Source of the DNA: Candidatus Zipacnadia bacterium
Lineage (GTDB): Bacteria > Armatimonadota > Zipacnadia > Zipacnadales > UBA5352
NCBI GenBank assembly: GCA_029821735.1
Contig: JALGSU010000029.1
Span: forward strand, 1-64,000
Reading direction: 5' to 3'
Length of the DNA: 64,000 bases
Shown here: positions 35,412 through 43,910 of the stretch, in pieces
How positions within the stretch are numbered: position 1 is the first letter of the stretch
Layout of the letters: each line of letters begins with the position of its first letter
Translations under genes and position numbers: made by a program
Notes under the pieces: model-generated
What the model was told of the DNA's origin: nothing
What the model saw: the letters and a program-made list of their open reading frames with translations, nothing else
The model's database searches: none

Positions 35412-35467
35412 GATGCGCCTCCGTAATTGCGTTGCCGGTTGACGGTGTACGCGCGCCAGCATACCTC

Positions 35468-35565
35468 CTGCCGCAACGCTCGTCAAACCCGTCCGCGCAG
35501 GGACCGCGCCACATGCGGCGAAGCTGACTCTGCGTCAGGAACTCAACCAACGACCATGGGTGGTA
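35468..35565 (+). repeat. Leader copy A, shared with the next gene's leader
   Basis: This leader carries CTGCCGCAACGC at 35468, TGCGGCGAAGCT at 35514 and GGGTGGTA just before the ATG. The same three blocks in the same order precede the next beta-helix gene (copy B), with spacings of 46 versus 35 bases between the first two and 52 versus 55 bases to the ATG. Confidence 0.6.
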
Positions 35566-36666
35566 ATGATGAGAGTCCTGTGTGTCTGTCTGCTCGGTGT
35601 GTGCATGTGCGTCGCGGGTGCGGAGGAGGAGTTCGCGGTGGAGCGCGACGGTGTCATCTACGGTGCGCAGGCCGATGAACGCGGGCCCATCGGCGGTGGC
35701 GAGGGCTACACGGCCATCGTGACCGGCGGCGATTACGTCGTCGACAGCGTCGCCGCACTGGTCGATGCACTGGCAGTCGCACAGGCTGGTGAAGTGGTCT
35801 TCATCCCCGGCGAGACCGAGATCGACCTGACCACGCTCATCTACATCGAGCAGCTTGTCCTCGAGGTCCCCGAGGGCGTGACACTCGCGGGCGACCGCGG
35901 CAACGAGGGGTCGGCGGGTGCGCTGATTGTCAGCGATGTCCTCGCGACCCCGGTGATGATCCGCGCGCTGGGCCCCGACGTGCGCGTGACCGGCTTGCGT
36001 ATCCAGGGCCCGAACCCCAAACGCCAGCTCGTCCACCATCGCAAGGCATTCAGCGAGGGCGGCGAGGGCCACACCTACTACTACAAGTTCCCGACGCAAA
36101 ACGGCATCATGAGCGAGCACGACGCTCTCGAGGTCGACAACTGCGACATCTCTGGCTTCGGGCATGGCGGCATATACCTGACCTCGGGTGTGGATCACCA
36201 CGTGCACCACTGCTACATCCACCACTGCCAGTACAACGGCCTGGGGTATGGGATCAGCCACAACCAGGCCTCATCGCTGATCGAGCGCAATCTCTTCGAC
36301 TTCAATCGCCACTCGTATGTGGCGAGCAACAACGTTGAGCTGGGGACCTCGCTCAGCCACTGCTTCGACATGCACGGCGGGCGCGACCGCGGCGACGGCA
36401 CCGACGTAGCCGGCACGCGTATCGAGATACACAACAACACTTTCGGCGCCCCGATACGGGCGATCGCGATCCGCGGCGTACCCGAGGACATCTGCGACGT
36501 GCACCACAACTGGTTCCAGAAGCACACGGACCCGGCTGTCGCGGTGCGGGCTGCGGAGAGTACTGATATCCATGACAACGCCTGCGGCGAAGAGGGACGC
36601 AGTAGCTGCCGCAACGCGCGCGGCAGGGCCTGCCCTCCCCTGCGGCGAAGCTTGACCCGCGTCTGA
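35566..36666 (+). CDS. Secreted right-handed parallel beta-helix protein, probably 3'-truncated
   Basis: 366 residues with a signal peptide (RVLCVCLLGVCMCVAGAEE). Residues ~45-345 show the ladder of short strands and Asn/His/Gly turns of a pectate-lyase-like beta-helix: DNCDISGFGHGGIYLTSG, HHCYIHHCQYNGLGYGIS, ERNLFDFNRH, IHNNTFGAP and VHHNWFQKH. The fold is used by polysaccharide lyases and glycosidases; catalytic residues cannot be assigned. After DNACGEEGR (about base 36600) the last ~20 codons are translated from the duplicated leader of the next gene, so the original C-terminus has probably been lost. ATG at 35566 follows GGGTGG. Confidence 0.75.
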   Translation: MMRVLCVCLLGVCMCVAGAEEEFAVERDGVIYGAQADERGPIGGGEGYTAIVTGGDYVVDSVAALVDALAVAQAGEVVFIPGETEIDLTTLIYIEQLVLEVPEGVTLAGDRGNEGSAGALIVSDVLATPVMIRALGPDVRVTGLRIQGPNPKRQLVHHRKAFSEGGEGHTYYYKFPTQNGIMSEHDALEVDNCDISGFGHGGIYLTSGVDHHVHHCYIHHCQYNGLGYGISHNQASSLIERNLFDFNRHSYVASNNVELGTSLSHCFDMHGGRDRGDGTDVAGTRIEIHNNTFGAPIRAIAIRGVPEDICDVHHNWFQKHTDPAVAVRAAESTDIHDNACGEEGRSSCRNARGRACPPLRRSLTRV

Positions 36667-36695
36667 CGTCAACCCACAACGCGCGGGTGGTAGCC
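36606..36695 (+). repeat. Leader copy B, overlapping the 3' end of the preceding gene
   Basis: It contains CTGCCGCAACGC (36606), TGCGGCGAAGCT (36641) and GGGTGGTA before the ATG at 36696, matching copy A. The preceding ORF reads through its first two thirds, which suggests the copy replaced that gene's 3' end. Confidence 0.6.
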
Positions 36696-38636
36696 ATGAA
36701 GACCGTCTGCATTCTCCTCCTCGCAATAACCGTGTGCGCGGTCGCGATCGCCGTCGAAGGCGAGTTCGTCACCGACCCGGATTCCCCTGAGCTGCAAGCC
36801 TACGCCGCGCCGATGGAGCTGGACGAATCGCTCTACGGCTGCGGTCCGCTCGAACAGCCTGGGGCGACGTACTATGTGGCGCTGGACGGCGATGACGAGG
36901 CGGACGGGACCTCATGGGAGACCGCGTGGCGGCAGATTCACGTCGCGGTCACGCACTTGGCGGCAGGTGATACGCTCATCATCGGCGAGGGCGAATATGT
37001 CGAGCCCACCATTGCCATGAACGTCGACACCGAGCAGTCCGGCGAGCCGGGCCGACCGATTACCATCATGGCTGCACCCCGCCATCGAGTCATCATCACC
37101 GGCGGCGCGCACCCCGAAATGTCCAAGACCCCCGGCACGGAATTCTGCTGGCAGACCACGATGGCCATCCCGAGAGGCCAGGCGGCGGTCTGGGAGTGCG
37201 ACACGCAGATACTGCTCCAGCCCACCGGTTCGCTGGAAATGTGCGACGAGCTGCCCGGCACGTGGTGGTATAACGCGGAGGCCGAGACCGTCCACGTGCA
37301 CTTCGCCGACAGTCGTGGCGCTGACGCACACGGGCTGTCGGTCTGGCCGGGCAAGGGCAGCACCAGCAACTTCCGCGTCCGCGATGATCGCGGGCTGGAC
37401 ATCCGCGCCAGCTACGTGTGCCTGCGGGGCCTGCATTTCCGCAACTACAACACGGGCCTGCTCATCAGCGGCAACCCCGAGGGCGAGGGCGACGCGAAGA
37501 CCTATCGCGGCGGCGACCACGTGACCGTCGAGCGCTGCAGCTTCAGCTCCACCACCTACGCCGGGCTGCTGCTCTTTGCCGGGGCGCGCTGGAACCTGAT
37601 GCGCGACAACTACGGCTGCCTGAACGGCGCGCGCGGGTCTATGCTCATCAACCACAAGGACGCGCATGACAACCTGTTCATCCGCAACCGCTTCGATTCA
37701 TCGGCGCCCAGCATCCGCGAGGGCGGCTGGCGCTACCACTTCGGCGTGAGCACATACGGGCACGTGGGCCGGCGCAATCACATCGTCGGTAACATCATGA
37801 ATGACGTGCAGTCCTTCCGCTGCAAGTACATGTTCCAGCAGACGGTAATGGAGGGCAACGTGATGCTGGGCGCGGCCTCAACCGTCCCCTGTTCCTACCC
37901 GAACCAGCAGCCCAAGGACCTGTTCGAGGGCCCTGAGGACCGCGTGATCTTCCGCGGCAACGCACTGCTGCAAGGCTTCAGCACCGCCTCCCAGCCTCAG
38001 CCCGAGAGCGGTGCCGGCGGCAACTGGCTCGACGACTACAAGTGTTTCGTCAACAACTTCGTGCCCGGCGATCTGACCGTCGAGGACGCGCGCTTCGCCG
38101 ACCCGGCGTGGCTGGACTACCGCCTGCAGGCCGACAGCCCGCTCAAGGGCTCGGGCCTGGGCGGCTACGACATCGGCGGCTACGGTCAGCCACGCGGCCG
38201 CATCTTCTACGTCGCCCCGGACGGCGATGACGCCAATCCCGGCACCTCCGAACGCCAGCCCTTCGGCACGCTGGCGAAGGCCACCGCCGACCTGCAGCCG
38301 GGGGATACGCTGTATGTGATGGCCGGCAAGTGGCTCAAGCCGCTGGTTGTGTCGAACAGTGGCACGGCGGAAGCCCCCATCACTGTTCGCGCGCATGCCG
38401 GGTTTTGGGCGTTTGGGGCGTGCGAGCCGGTCGTCCGCATCAGCGGCGACGGGGTCGTCGTCGAGGGCTTCACAATGTACGGGCGCGAGGGCGATGCCAT
38501 CACGGTCACCGGCGACCTGGCGACCATCCGCGAGTGCATGATGGCAGGCCTCGACGGCGCGGGCATCCGCGCCACGGGCGCGGCGGGCCTGAGCGTCGAG
38601 CGCTGCACGAGGCAGCGTCGCCGCGACGGTGCGTGA
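36696..38636 (+). CDS. 5' part of a frameshifted secreted multi-module beta-helix protein
   Basis: ATG at 36696 with GGGTGG upstream; signal peptide KTVCILLLAITVCAVAIAVEG. Module 1 starts at ~58 with the DUF1565-like opening YYVALDGDDEADGTSWETAW and AAGDTLIIGEGEY, followed by beta-helix coils (HVTVERCSFSSTTYAG; HDNLFIRNRF; RNHIVGNIMNDVQ). Module 2 opens the same way at ~504 (FYVAPDGDDANPGTSERQPF; PGDTLYVMAGKW). Near 38608 an extra base causes RQRRRDGA-stop at 38636, whereas the +1 frame continues the coil (GSVAATVRDCVFANNRDGAV) into the next entry. Probably a glycan lyase or glycosidase of the outer surface. The two parts together would make a ~1140-residue protein. Confidence 0.78.
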   Translation: MKTVCILLLAITVCAVAIAVEGEFVTDPDSPELQAYAAPMELDESLYGCGPLEQPGATYYVALDGDDEADGTSWETAWRQIHVAVTHLAAGDTLIIGEGEYVEPTIAMNVDTEQSGEPGRPITIMAAPRHRVIITGGAHPEMSKTPGTEFCWQTTMAIPRGQAAVWECDTQILLQPTGSLEMCDELPGTWWYNAEAETVHVHFADSRGADAHGLSVWPGKGSTSNFRVRDDRGLDIRASYVCLRGLHFRNYNTGLLISGNPEGEGDAKTYRGGDHVTVERCSFSSTTYAGLLLFAGARWNLMRDNYGCLNGARGSMLINHKDAHDNLFIRNRFDSSAPSIREGGWRYHFGVSTYGHVGRRNHIVGNIMNDVQSFRCKYMFQQTVMEGNVMLGAASTVPCSYPNQQPKDLFEGPEDRVIFRGNALLQGFSTASQPQPESGAGGNWLDDYKCFVNNFVPGDLTVEDARFADPAWLDYRLQADSPLKGSGLGGYDIGGYGQPRGRIFYVAPDGDDANPGTSERQPFGTLAKATADLQPGDTLYVMAGKWLKPLVVSNSGTAEAPITVRAHAGFWAFGACEPVVRISGDGVVVEGFTMYGREGDAITVTGDLATIRECMMAGLDGAGIRATGAAGLSVERCTRQRRRDGA

Positions 38637-40116
38637 CTGCGTCTTCGCCAACAACCGTGACGGGGCGGTCATTGTCAGCGATGACTCCGCCGCTGGGTTC
38701 CTGGCGAGCAACAACTGCTACTGGGGCGAGGGACTGGACGCGGAGCGCATCGCGACCGAGACGGGCAGCACAATTGGAGACCCAGGGCCTCTCGATGGGG
38801 ATACCGCGGTCTCGTGGGACAGCCCGGCGGCGACGCTGGCCATGTACGGCAGACCGGCAGGTGCGCAACCAGCGACGTCACGTGAACCCGGGATCGCCGA
38901 TATCGAGGTGGCGACGCTCTCCGACGACGCGGCGGTCATCACCTGGCGCACGCCGCTCGACGACACCACCGGCACGGTCCTCTACCGCGTCAAGGGCACC
39001 GAGGACTGGCAGCGGGAGCAGCGAGCCACGCTGGGCACGGTGCATGGAACGGGCCTGATGGGGCTGGAGCCGGGGACGGAGTACGAGTACATGCTCTCCG
39101 TGTCAGGCCGACGCGGCGGAACAGCGAGGTCGGATGTGCTGACCTTCACCACCGCCGACCAGCCGCACCAGCCGGCGACGTACTACCTGTCGCCGGATGG
39201 TGATGACTCCGCCGACGGGCTCACACCGGAGAATGCGTGGGCCACTGTCCGGCGGGCCTGCGCGGCGGTGCTGCCCGGCGATGAGGTGCTGCTTGGCGAG
39301 GGGAGTTACCATCACGCCATCGCTCCGCTGTGCAGCGGCGCCGAGGGCCGACGCATCACCTTCCGCCGCGCAGGAGAGGGCCGCGCGATCATCGACGGGC
39401 TGAACGTCATCGCGCCGCTGGTGGACCTGCCCGCTCGCCACTACATCACCGTCGAGGGCCTGATCTTCGACAACCTGCCGCCCGCCGGACACCCCGGCGT
39501 GGTCAAGGGCGACGGCTCGCTGGGCTTCGAGATGCTCGACTGCCGCATCGGCTACAGTCACGGGCACGGGGGCTTCGGCAACGGGGTGCAGCTCTACAAG
39601 TGCCCGGGCGCGATCATCGAGGGCAACGTGATCTGGGGAACGCGCTACCACGTGACGCTCAACCAGTGCCCAGGCGCGCTGGTGAAGAACAACACGGTCT
39701 CATGGGGGCAGGTATTCTCGCTCTACACCGTCGGCGATCACGAGGGCGTGCGCTTCGTCAATAACCTGCTCTACTACCCGACCAGCGTGCCCAACGGCGC
39801 GCTGGCCATCGCCTGGCCCGACCGGAATATCACGCTCACCAGCGACTACAACTGCTGGGGGCCGATGGTGGACAAGACTCGTGTGGCCTACGTCTACCAC
39901 ACGTCGGTCAACGACGTCGGCCCGACCGGCCTGACCATCGCTGACTGGCAGGCGGACAGTGGCCTCGACGCCCACAGCATCCAGGCCGACCCGATGCTCG
40001 CCGACCCGAAGAAGGGCGATTTCACGCTGCTCGAGGGCAGCCCGTGCATCGGCGCGGGCGAAGACGGCGTTGACATCGGCGCCCTTGACCCGCTGATGCT
40101 GACGAGAGAGATGTGA
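38629..40116 (+). CDS. 3' part of the multi-module beta-helix gene: coil end, FN3-like domain and third beta-helix module
   Basis: The frame is open from before 38610 and directly continues module 2 of the preceding entry (RDCVFANNRDGAVIVSDDSAAG). Residues ~85-175 are a fibronectin type III-like domain (VATLSDDAAVITWRTPL; GLEPGTEYEYMLSVSG; SDVLTFTT). A third module begins at ~184 with the same opening (YYLSPDGDDSADGLTPENAW; LPGDEVLLGEGSYH) and ends with the typical closing of such proteins (SPCIGAGEDGVDIGALD). No start codon or ribosome site is convincing at 38629, so I read this as part of one broken gene. RidA follows 32 bases later. Confidence 0.75.
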   Translation: MRDCVFANNRDGAVIVSDDSAAGFLASNNCYWGEGLDAERIATETGSTIGDPGPLDGDTAVSWDSPAATLAMYGRPAGAQPATSREPGIADIEVATLSDDAAVITWRTPLDDTTGTVLYRVKGTEDWQREQRATLGTVHGTGLMGLEPGTEYEYMLSVSGRRGGTARSDVLTFTTADQPHQPATYYLSPDGDDSADGLTPENAWATVRRACAAVLPGDEVLLGEGSYHHAIAPLCSGAEGRRITFRRAGEGRAIIDGLNVIAPLVDLPARHYITVEGLIFDNLPPAGHPGVVKGDGSLGFEMLDCRIGYSHGHGGFGNGVQLYKCPGAIIEGNVIWGTRYHVTLNQCPGALVKNNTVSWGQVFSLYTVGDHEGVRFVNNLLYYPTSVPNGALAIAWPDRNITLTSDYNCWGPMVDKTRVAYVYHTSVNDVGPTGLTIADWQADSGLDAHSIQADPMLADPKKGDFTLLEGSPCIGAGEDGVDIGALDPLMLTREM

Positions 40117-40148
40117 GAGGACGCACACGAATCAGGGAGGACACCACC

Positions 40149-40541
40149 ATGACCCGCAAAGAGATACAACCCGCATCAGCACCCAAGCCGGTAGCCGAAT
40201 ACGCGCACGGCGTTGAGGTCACGGGAGGCCGCACGCTCTACACCGCCGGGCAGATCGCACTCGACGCTGACGGGCAACTCGTCGGCGCGGGCGATATCCG
40301 CGATCAGGCACGCCAGGTCTTCCGCAACATCCAGGCCATCGTGGAGGAGGCCGGCGGCGAGATGAACGACATCGTCAAGCTGACCACCTTCCTGACGGAC
40401 ATGGATGACTACGCGGGCTTCGTCGAGGTACGCTCGGAGTTTCTCCGACCGCCCTTCCCCGCCGCCACGCTGGTCGCGGTCTCGTCTCTGGTCAAGCCCG
40501 AGTGGCTGCTCGAAGTCGAGGCCATCGCGGTTGTGGAGTAG
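40149..40541 (+). CDS. RidA (YjgF/YER057c/UK114) family enamine/imine deaminase-like protein
   Basis: A 130-residue trimer-forming protein that hydrolyses reactive enamines/imines from PLP enzymes. Motifs: YAHGVEVTGGRTLYTAGQIALDADG, IRDQARQVFRNIQAIVEEAGG, VKLTTFLTDMDDY and the C-terminal LVKPEWLLEVEAIAVVE. The usual active-site Arg before the C-terminal motif (in the position of Arg105) appears as an E-F-L-R-P-P-F-P-A-A-T segment, typical of the group. ATG at 40149 follows GGGAGG. It starts a short plus-strand group with a glycosyltransferase (16 bases away) and a TIM-barrel protein. Confidence 0.92.
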   Translation: MTRKEIQPASAPKPVAEYAHGVEVTGGRTLYTAGQIALDADGQLVGAGDIRDQARQVFRNIQAIVEEAGGEMNDIVKLTTFLTDMDDYAGFVEVRSEFLRPPFPAATLVAVSSLVKPEWLLEVEAIAVVE

Positions 40542-40556
40542 GACTGAGCACTACCC

Positions 40557-41798
40557 ATGCACATCACCGCCATTGCCATCGGGTCGCGCGGGGACGTGCA
40601 GCCACGCGTGGCGACCCATGACCAGTTCTTCCCACTGCTGGAGGGTCGAGGCATCGAGCCCGCGCTCATTCAGGGCAATCCCCGCGATATTCTCCACAAC
40701 GATCGAGCCCTCAGCATGCTTGGCGCACAGGGCAACGCTCATCGCTTCCTGCGCGATTTCACCGAACTGCTGGCGCCCGGCGCCACCCAGATGGTCAGCG
40801 ATTCTCTGACCGCATGTGAGGGCACCGACGCGATCATCCTGTCAAACGCTGGCCTTGTCCCGGGCTTTCATGGCATCGCCGAGGCCCTCGGTCTTCCCTG
40901 TTGCGTAGGCTTGCTGCAGCCCTTCCTCCCCACCCGCAATTTTGCCAGCCCGTTTCTGCCAGAACTGCCCCAGTGGCTGGGCCGCACACGCGGCCCCTAC
41001 AACATGATCTCTCATCGGCTCTTCTTCGTAATGTTCCACCGCTTCTTCGCAGGCATGACGCGCACGGTGCGCCGCGATATGGGCCTGCCGCCCTTCTCGA
41101 GGGACGAGATGCGCCGTGATCTCGCGGCGACAGGTGAGCCGATCCTGTGCGGGTTCAGCCCGTCAGTCGTTCCACGGCCGGACGACTGGCCAACGCACGT
41201 GCACGTCAGGGGCTACCGGTTCCTCGAACGGGCGAGCACATGGGAACCGCCTCTGGAGCTGGCCGGTTTCCTCGCCGCTGGTCCACCGCCGGTGTACGTC
41301 GGCTTCGGCAGCATGACCGAGCGTGACGCGGCGGCCACGACCACGCTGGTCGTAGAGGCCTTGACGCGCAGCCGGCAGCGTGGGATCATGCTGACCGGCT
41401 CGGGGGCGCTGCTCGCCGACGATCTGCCGGAGACTGTGCTCGCGATTGAGTCGGCACCACACGACTGGCTGCTGCCGCAGATGGCGGCGGCGGTTCATCA
41501 CGGTGGTGCGGGTACCACTGCGGCGAGCCTGCGCGCGGGCGTGCCATCGATACTGGTACCCTTCTTCGCCGATCAACCGTTCTGGGGGCGCACTGTTCAC
41601 TCGCTGGGGGTCGGGCCGCAGCCTATCCCGCGCCGACGCCTGACCGCGGCCAGACTGGCTCACGCGATCGAGCAGGCGGTCACTGACACCCAGATGCGGT
41701 CGCGAGCCGCAGCTCTCGGCGAACGCATTCGCAGCGAGGACGGAGTGACCTGCGCGGTGAATACCATGCTGGCCCATTTCCAGAGGCACACGGGATAG
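40557..41798 (+). CDS. GT1 glycosyltransferase (UDP-glucosyl/sterol glucosyltransferase-like) with an N-terminal deletion
   Basis: A 413-residue GT-B enzyme of the MGT/UGT type. The C-terminal donor half is intact: PVYVGFGSMTERDA, SAPHDWLLPQMAAAVHHGGAGTT (the first 17 are the family signature) and GVPSILVPFFADQPFWG. The N-terminus begins ITAIAIGSRGDVQP and then jumps to RVATHDQFFPLLEGRGIEP. Relatives normally have some 15 residues here (a YVALGLGLQAAGH-type helix) that form part of the acceptor site. This looks like an in-frame deletion near 40593-40602. Acceptors of relatives are lipids, polyketides or macrolides. The ATG at 40557 lies 15 bases after ridA. Confidence 0.85.
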   Translation: MHITAIAIGSRGDVQPRVATHDQFFPLLEGRGIEPALIQGNPRDILHNDRALSMLGAQGNAHRFLRDFTELLAPGATQMVSDSLTACEGTDAIILSNAGLVPGFHGIAEALGLPCCVGLLQPFLPTRNFASPFLPELPQWLGRTRGPYNMISHRLFFVMFHRFFAGMTRTVRRDMGLPPFSRDEMRRDLAATGEPILCGFSPSVVPRPDDWPTHVHVRGYRFLERASTWEPPLELAGFLAAGPPPVYVGFGSMTERDAAATTTLVVEALTRSRQRGIMLTGSGALLADDLPETVLAIESAPHDWLLPQMAAAVHHGGAGTTAASLRAGVPSILVPFFADQPFWGRTVHSLGVGPQPIPRRRLTAARLAHAIEQAVTDTQMRSRAAALGERIRSEDGVTCAVNTMLAHFQRHTG

Positions 41799-41842
41799 CG
41801 ATCCCGCGAAGGCTGACGACTGTTGCGAGGAGGCCCCACCGT

Positions 41843-42628
41843 ATGCTGCCCTGCGTTGATTTCTGCGGCCTGAAGGTCTCGCGCTTCATCATCGGCGGCA
41901 ACCCGTTCTCGGGTTTCAGCCACCAATCCCCCGAGCGCGATCAGGAAATGATGAACTACTACACCACCGAGCGCATCAAGGAGACGCTGCGCCGCGCCGA
42001 AGCGGCCGGTCTCGCCACCACTATCATGCGCTCGGATGACCACATCCACCGCCTGCTGCGCGAATACTATAACGAAGGTGGCGGCCTCGACTGGATCGCG
42101 CAAGTGGCCGGCTCGGTTGACGCGCCCGACTGGAACATCTCCATCCGCCGAGCGGTAGCCGCGGGTGCGAAGGCCGCTTACATCCACGGTGGCATACTGG
42201 ATGCGTGCTATGGCGAGCGAGACGCGGCGCGGTTCGCGGAACTGGTGGAGATCATGCACGAGGGCGGCGTGCCTGTCGGCACTGCGGGGCATTCGCCGGA
42301 GGCGCACCTGTGGGCGCATGAACTGGACCTGCCACTGGACTTCCACGTCGTATGCTTCTACAACTGCGGCAGCCTGCACGATGGCAAGGGCGACAAGTTC
42401 CAGCCCGAGGACCCGCCCAAAGCGATGCCGGTCTTCGAGACGATCGACAAGCCCTGCATCGGTTACAAGATCATGGCAGCGGGCCGCGTCGGCCCGCGCG
42501 AGGCCTTCGAGTACGCTTTCGACAACATCAAGCCCGGCGACTGTGTGAACGTCGGCATCCACCGCGGCGACAACGACAACATGGTCGAGGACAACGCAGC
42601 GCTGGTAGAGGAGATACTGGAAGGGTAG
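41843..42628 (+). CDS. Uncharacterised TIM-barrel-like protein
   Basis: 261 residues. It begins FCGLKVSRFIIGGNPFSGFSH, an opening reminiscent of aldo/keto reductases (LxVSxxxxGxxxF), followed by alternating helices and strands: RIKETLRRAEAAGLATTIMRSDDH, ISIRRAVAAGAKAAYIHGG, EIMHEGGVPVGTAGHSPE, DFHVVCFYNCG, IGYKIMAAGR and CVNVGIHRGDND. The catalytic Tyr/Lys/His set of aldo/keto reductases cannot be placed. No cofactor motif is certain. GAGGAGG lies 9 bases before the ATG. It is the last gene before the TIR island. It probably has an enzymatic role on a sugar or small metabolite. Confidence 0.6.
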   Translation: MLPCVDFCGLKVSRFIIGGNPFSGFSHQSPERDQEMMNYYTTERIKETLRRAEAAGLATTIMRSDDHIHRLLREYYNEGGGLDWIAQVAGSVDAPDWNISIRRAVAAGAKAAYIHGGILDACYGERDAARFAELVEIMHEGGVPVGTAGHSPEAHLWAHELDLPLDFHVVCFYNCGSLHDGKGDKFQPEDPPKAMPVFETIDKPCIGYKIMAAGRVGPREAFEYAFDNIKPGDCVNVGIHRGDNDNMVEDNAALVEEILEG

Positions 42629-42669
42629 CAGTGTGGTTCAGGGCACACTTCCACAACACGAGCTGATGC

Positions 42670-42698
42670 TTGCTGCACGCGATGCGGAGCGGTATCCT
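42670..42698 (+). promoter_or_regulatory. Possible promoter of the TIR gene
   Basis: TTGCTG (42670-42675), 17-base spacer, TATCCT (42693-42698), about 85 bases before the ORF start and 127 before the later GTG start. Matches to the consensus are modest. Confidence 0.3.
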
Positions 42699-42782
42699 GT
42701 TCTGACACTACATCGAAGGCTACAGTCTGTGAAACGCCGATGGTGACGGTAGCACACACCTCGCTCTGCAGATGCGCGGGAC

Positions 42783-43844
42783 ATGACTGCTGCTGATACG
42801 GAGCCGGGCGAAGGACGGGGCGATGTGAGCATGTCTGACCCATTCGGCTACGAGGTGCCGTCGAAGCTCGACAAGTTGATCGCAGTCGTGATCGCGCACG
42901 CGAGACAGAAGGAAGAGATTCTGCTCGCCGAAGCGCTGGCGGCGTCGACGTATACGGTTGAGGAGGGAGTCTATGTCCGCACGTGGGACAGAGATGTAGA
43001 AGGACACGCAGTCCACTTCCTCGTCCCACCCGATCACTTCATGCTGCTGGACATTGATAATCTGACAGACTTGGAGGACCTAGTGGAGGCTAGGCTTGAC
43101 CGGTTGGTAAAGGTCAGGAATGAGTTCATCGGCGACGTTACTTTCGAGGTCAGCGAGGCCCCGTCGACACCCGCGACAGGAGTGCTCCCATCCCGCGAGG
43201 TCGCTTCTGACCTGTGGGGCGATACGGAATTCCTCAGGCTCTTCATTACCCACAAGTCTGAAGACAAAGAGAGGGCAACTGAGATCAGGGATGCATGCCA
43301 GAAGCTTGGCATTGCGTGTTTCGTAGCTCATGAGGACATCGAGCCCACCGCCGAATGGCAGACGGAGATCGAGAGGGCGCTGCACAGCATGGACGTGCTT
43401 CTGGCACTGCTTACGCCGGAGTTCCATGAGAGCCCTTGGACGGACCAGGAAGTGGGAGCCGCCGTTGGGCGCCAGGTTCCTGTGATACCAGTGCGGTCAG
43501 GATGCGACCCCTACGGGTTCATAGGCAAGTACCAAGCTATCCAAGGGCATGGAGTGACGCCCTCGGCGTTGGCGGGTCAAGTCGTCGCCGCGTGTCTCGA
43601 CCGTTTCGCTGGTACCAAAGCGCAGATGAAGACAGCACTCGTCGCAAGATTCGAGCAGGCGGAGAGTTGGAGCACTGCCAAGAAACTCATGGGGATGCTC
43701 GAGACAGTCGACGCGCTGCCGGCGGAGCTACTGGATAGGGTGGCGGCGGCTCCTGCGGGCAATTCGCAAATCGCAGAAGCATGGGGAGTGCCAGAGCGCA
43801 TCGCTACTCTAGTTGAGAGGCCGCACCAGGCAAGCGACCAATGA
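42783..43844 (+). CDS. TIR-domain protein with unknown N- and C-terminal domains
   Basis: 353 residues from ATG 42783; a GTG at 42825 with AAGGA at good spacing is an equally likely start. Residues ~150-240 are a TIR domain: FLRLFITHKSEDKERATEI, the BB-loop region FVAHEDIEPTAEWQTEI, MDVLLALLTPEFHESPW, and W219-x3-E223, the catalytic-glutamate position of NAD-cleaving TIR domains. Residues ~25-125 are a compact alpha/beta domain of unknown family (EEILLAEALAASTYTVEEGVYVRTW). The last ~110 residues are helical. Bacterial TIR proteins often act in abortive defence by depleting NAD or making signal nucleotides. No partner gene lies next to it. Codon use is unlike its neighbours (AGG, TTG, GTA and GAT are frequent; a sample around 43,100 is about 52% GC). 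This suggests recent acquisition. Confidence 0.82.
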   Translation: MTAADTEPGEGRGDVSMSDPFGYEVPSKLDKLIAVVIAHARQKEEILLAEALAASTYTVEEGVYVRTWDRDVEGHAVHFLVPPDHFMLLDIDNLTDLEDLVEARLDRLVKVRNEFIGDVTFEVSEAPSTPATGVLPSREVASDLWGDTEFLRLFITHKSEDKERATEIRDACQKLGIACFVAHEDIEPTAEWQTEIERALHSMDVLLALLTPEFHESPWTDQEVGAAVGRQVPVIPVRSGCDPYGFIGKYQAIQGHGVTPSALAGQVVAACLDRFAGTKAQMKTALVARFEQAESWSTAKKLMGMLETVDALPAELLDRVAAAPAGNSQIAEAWGVPERIATLVERPHQASDQ

Positions 43845-43910
43845 CCGTGGCCACCATCCGGCGCTCGGGCCAGGTACGTCGGCGACCAGTGCTCCTCCTT
43901 CCGCCCGCCC

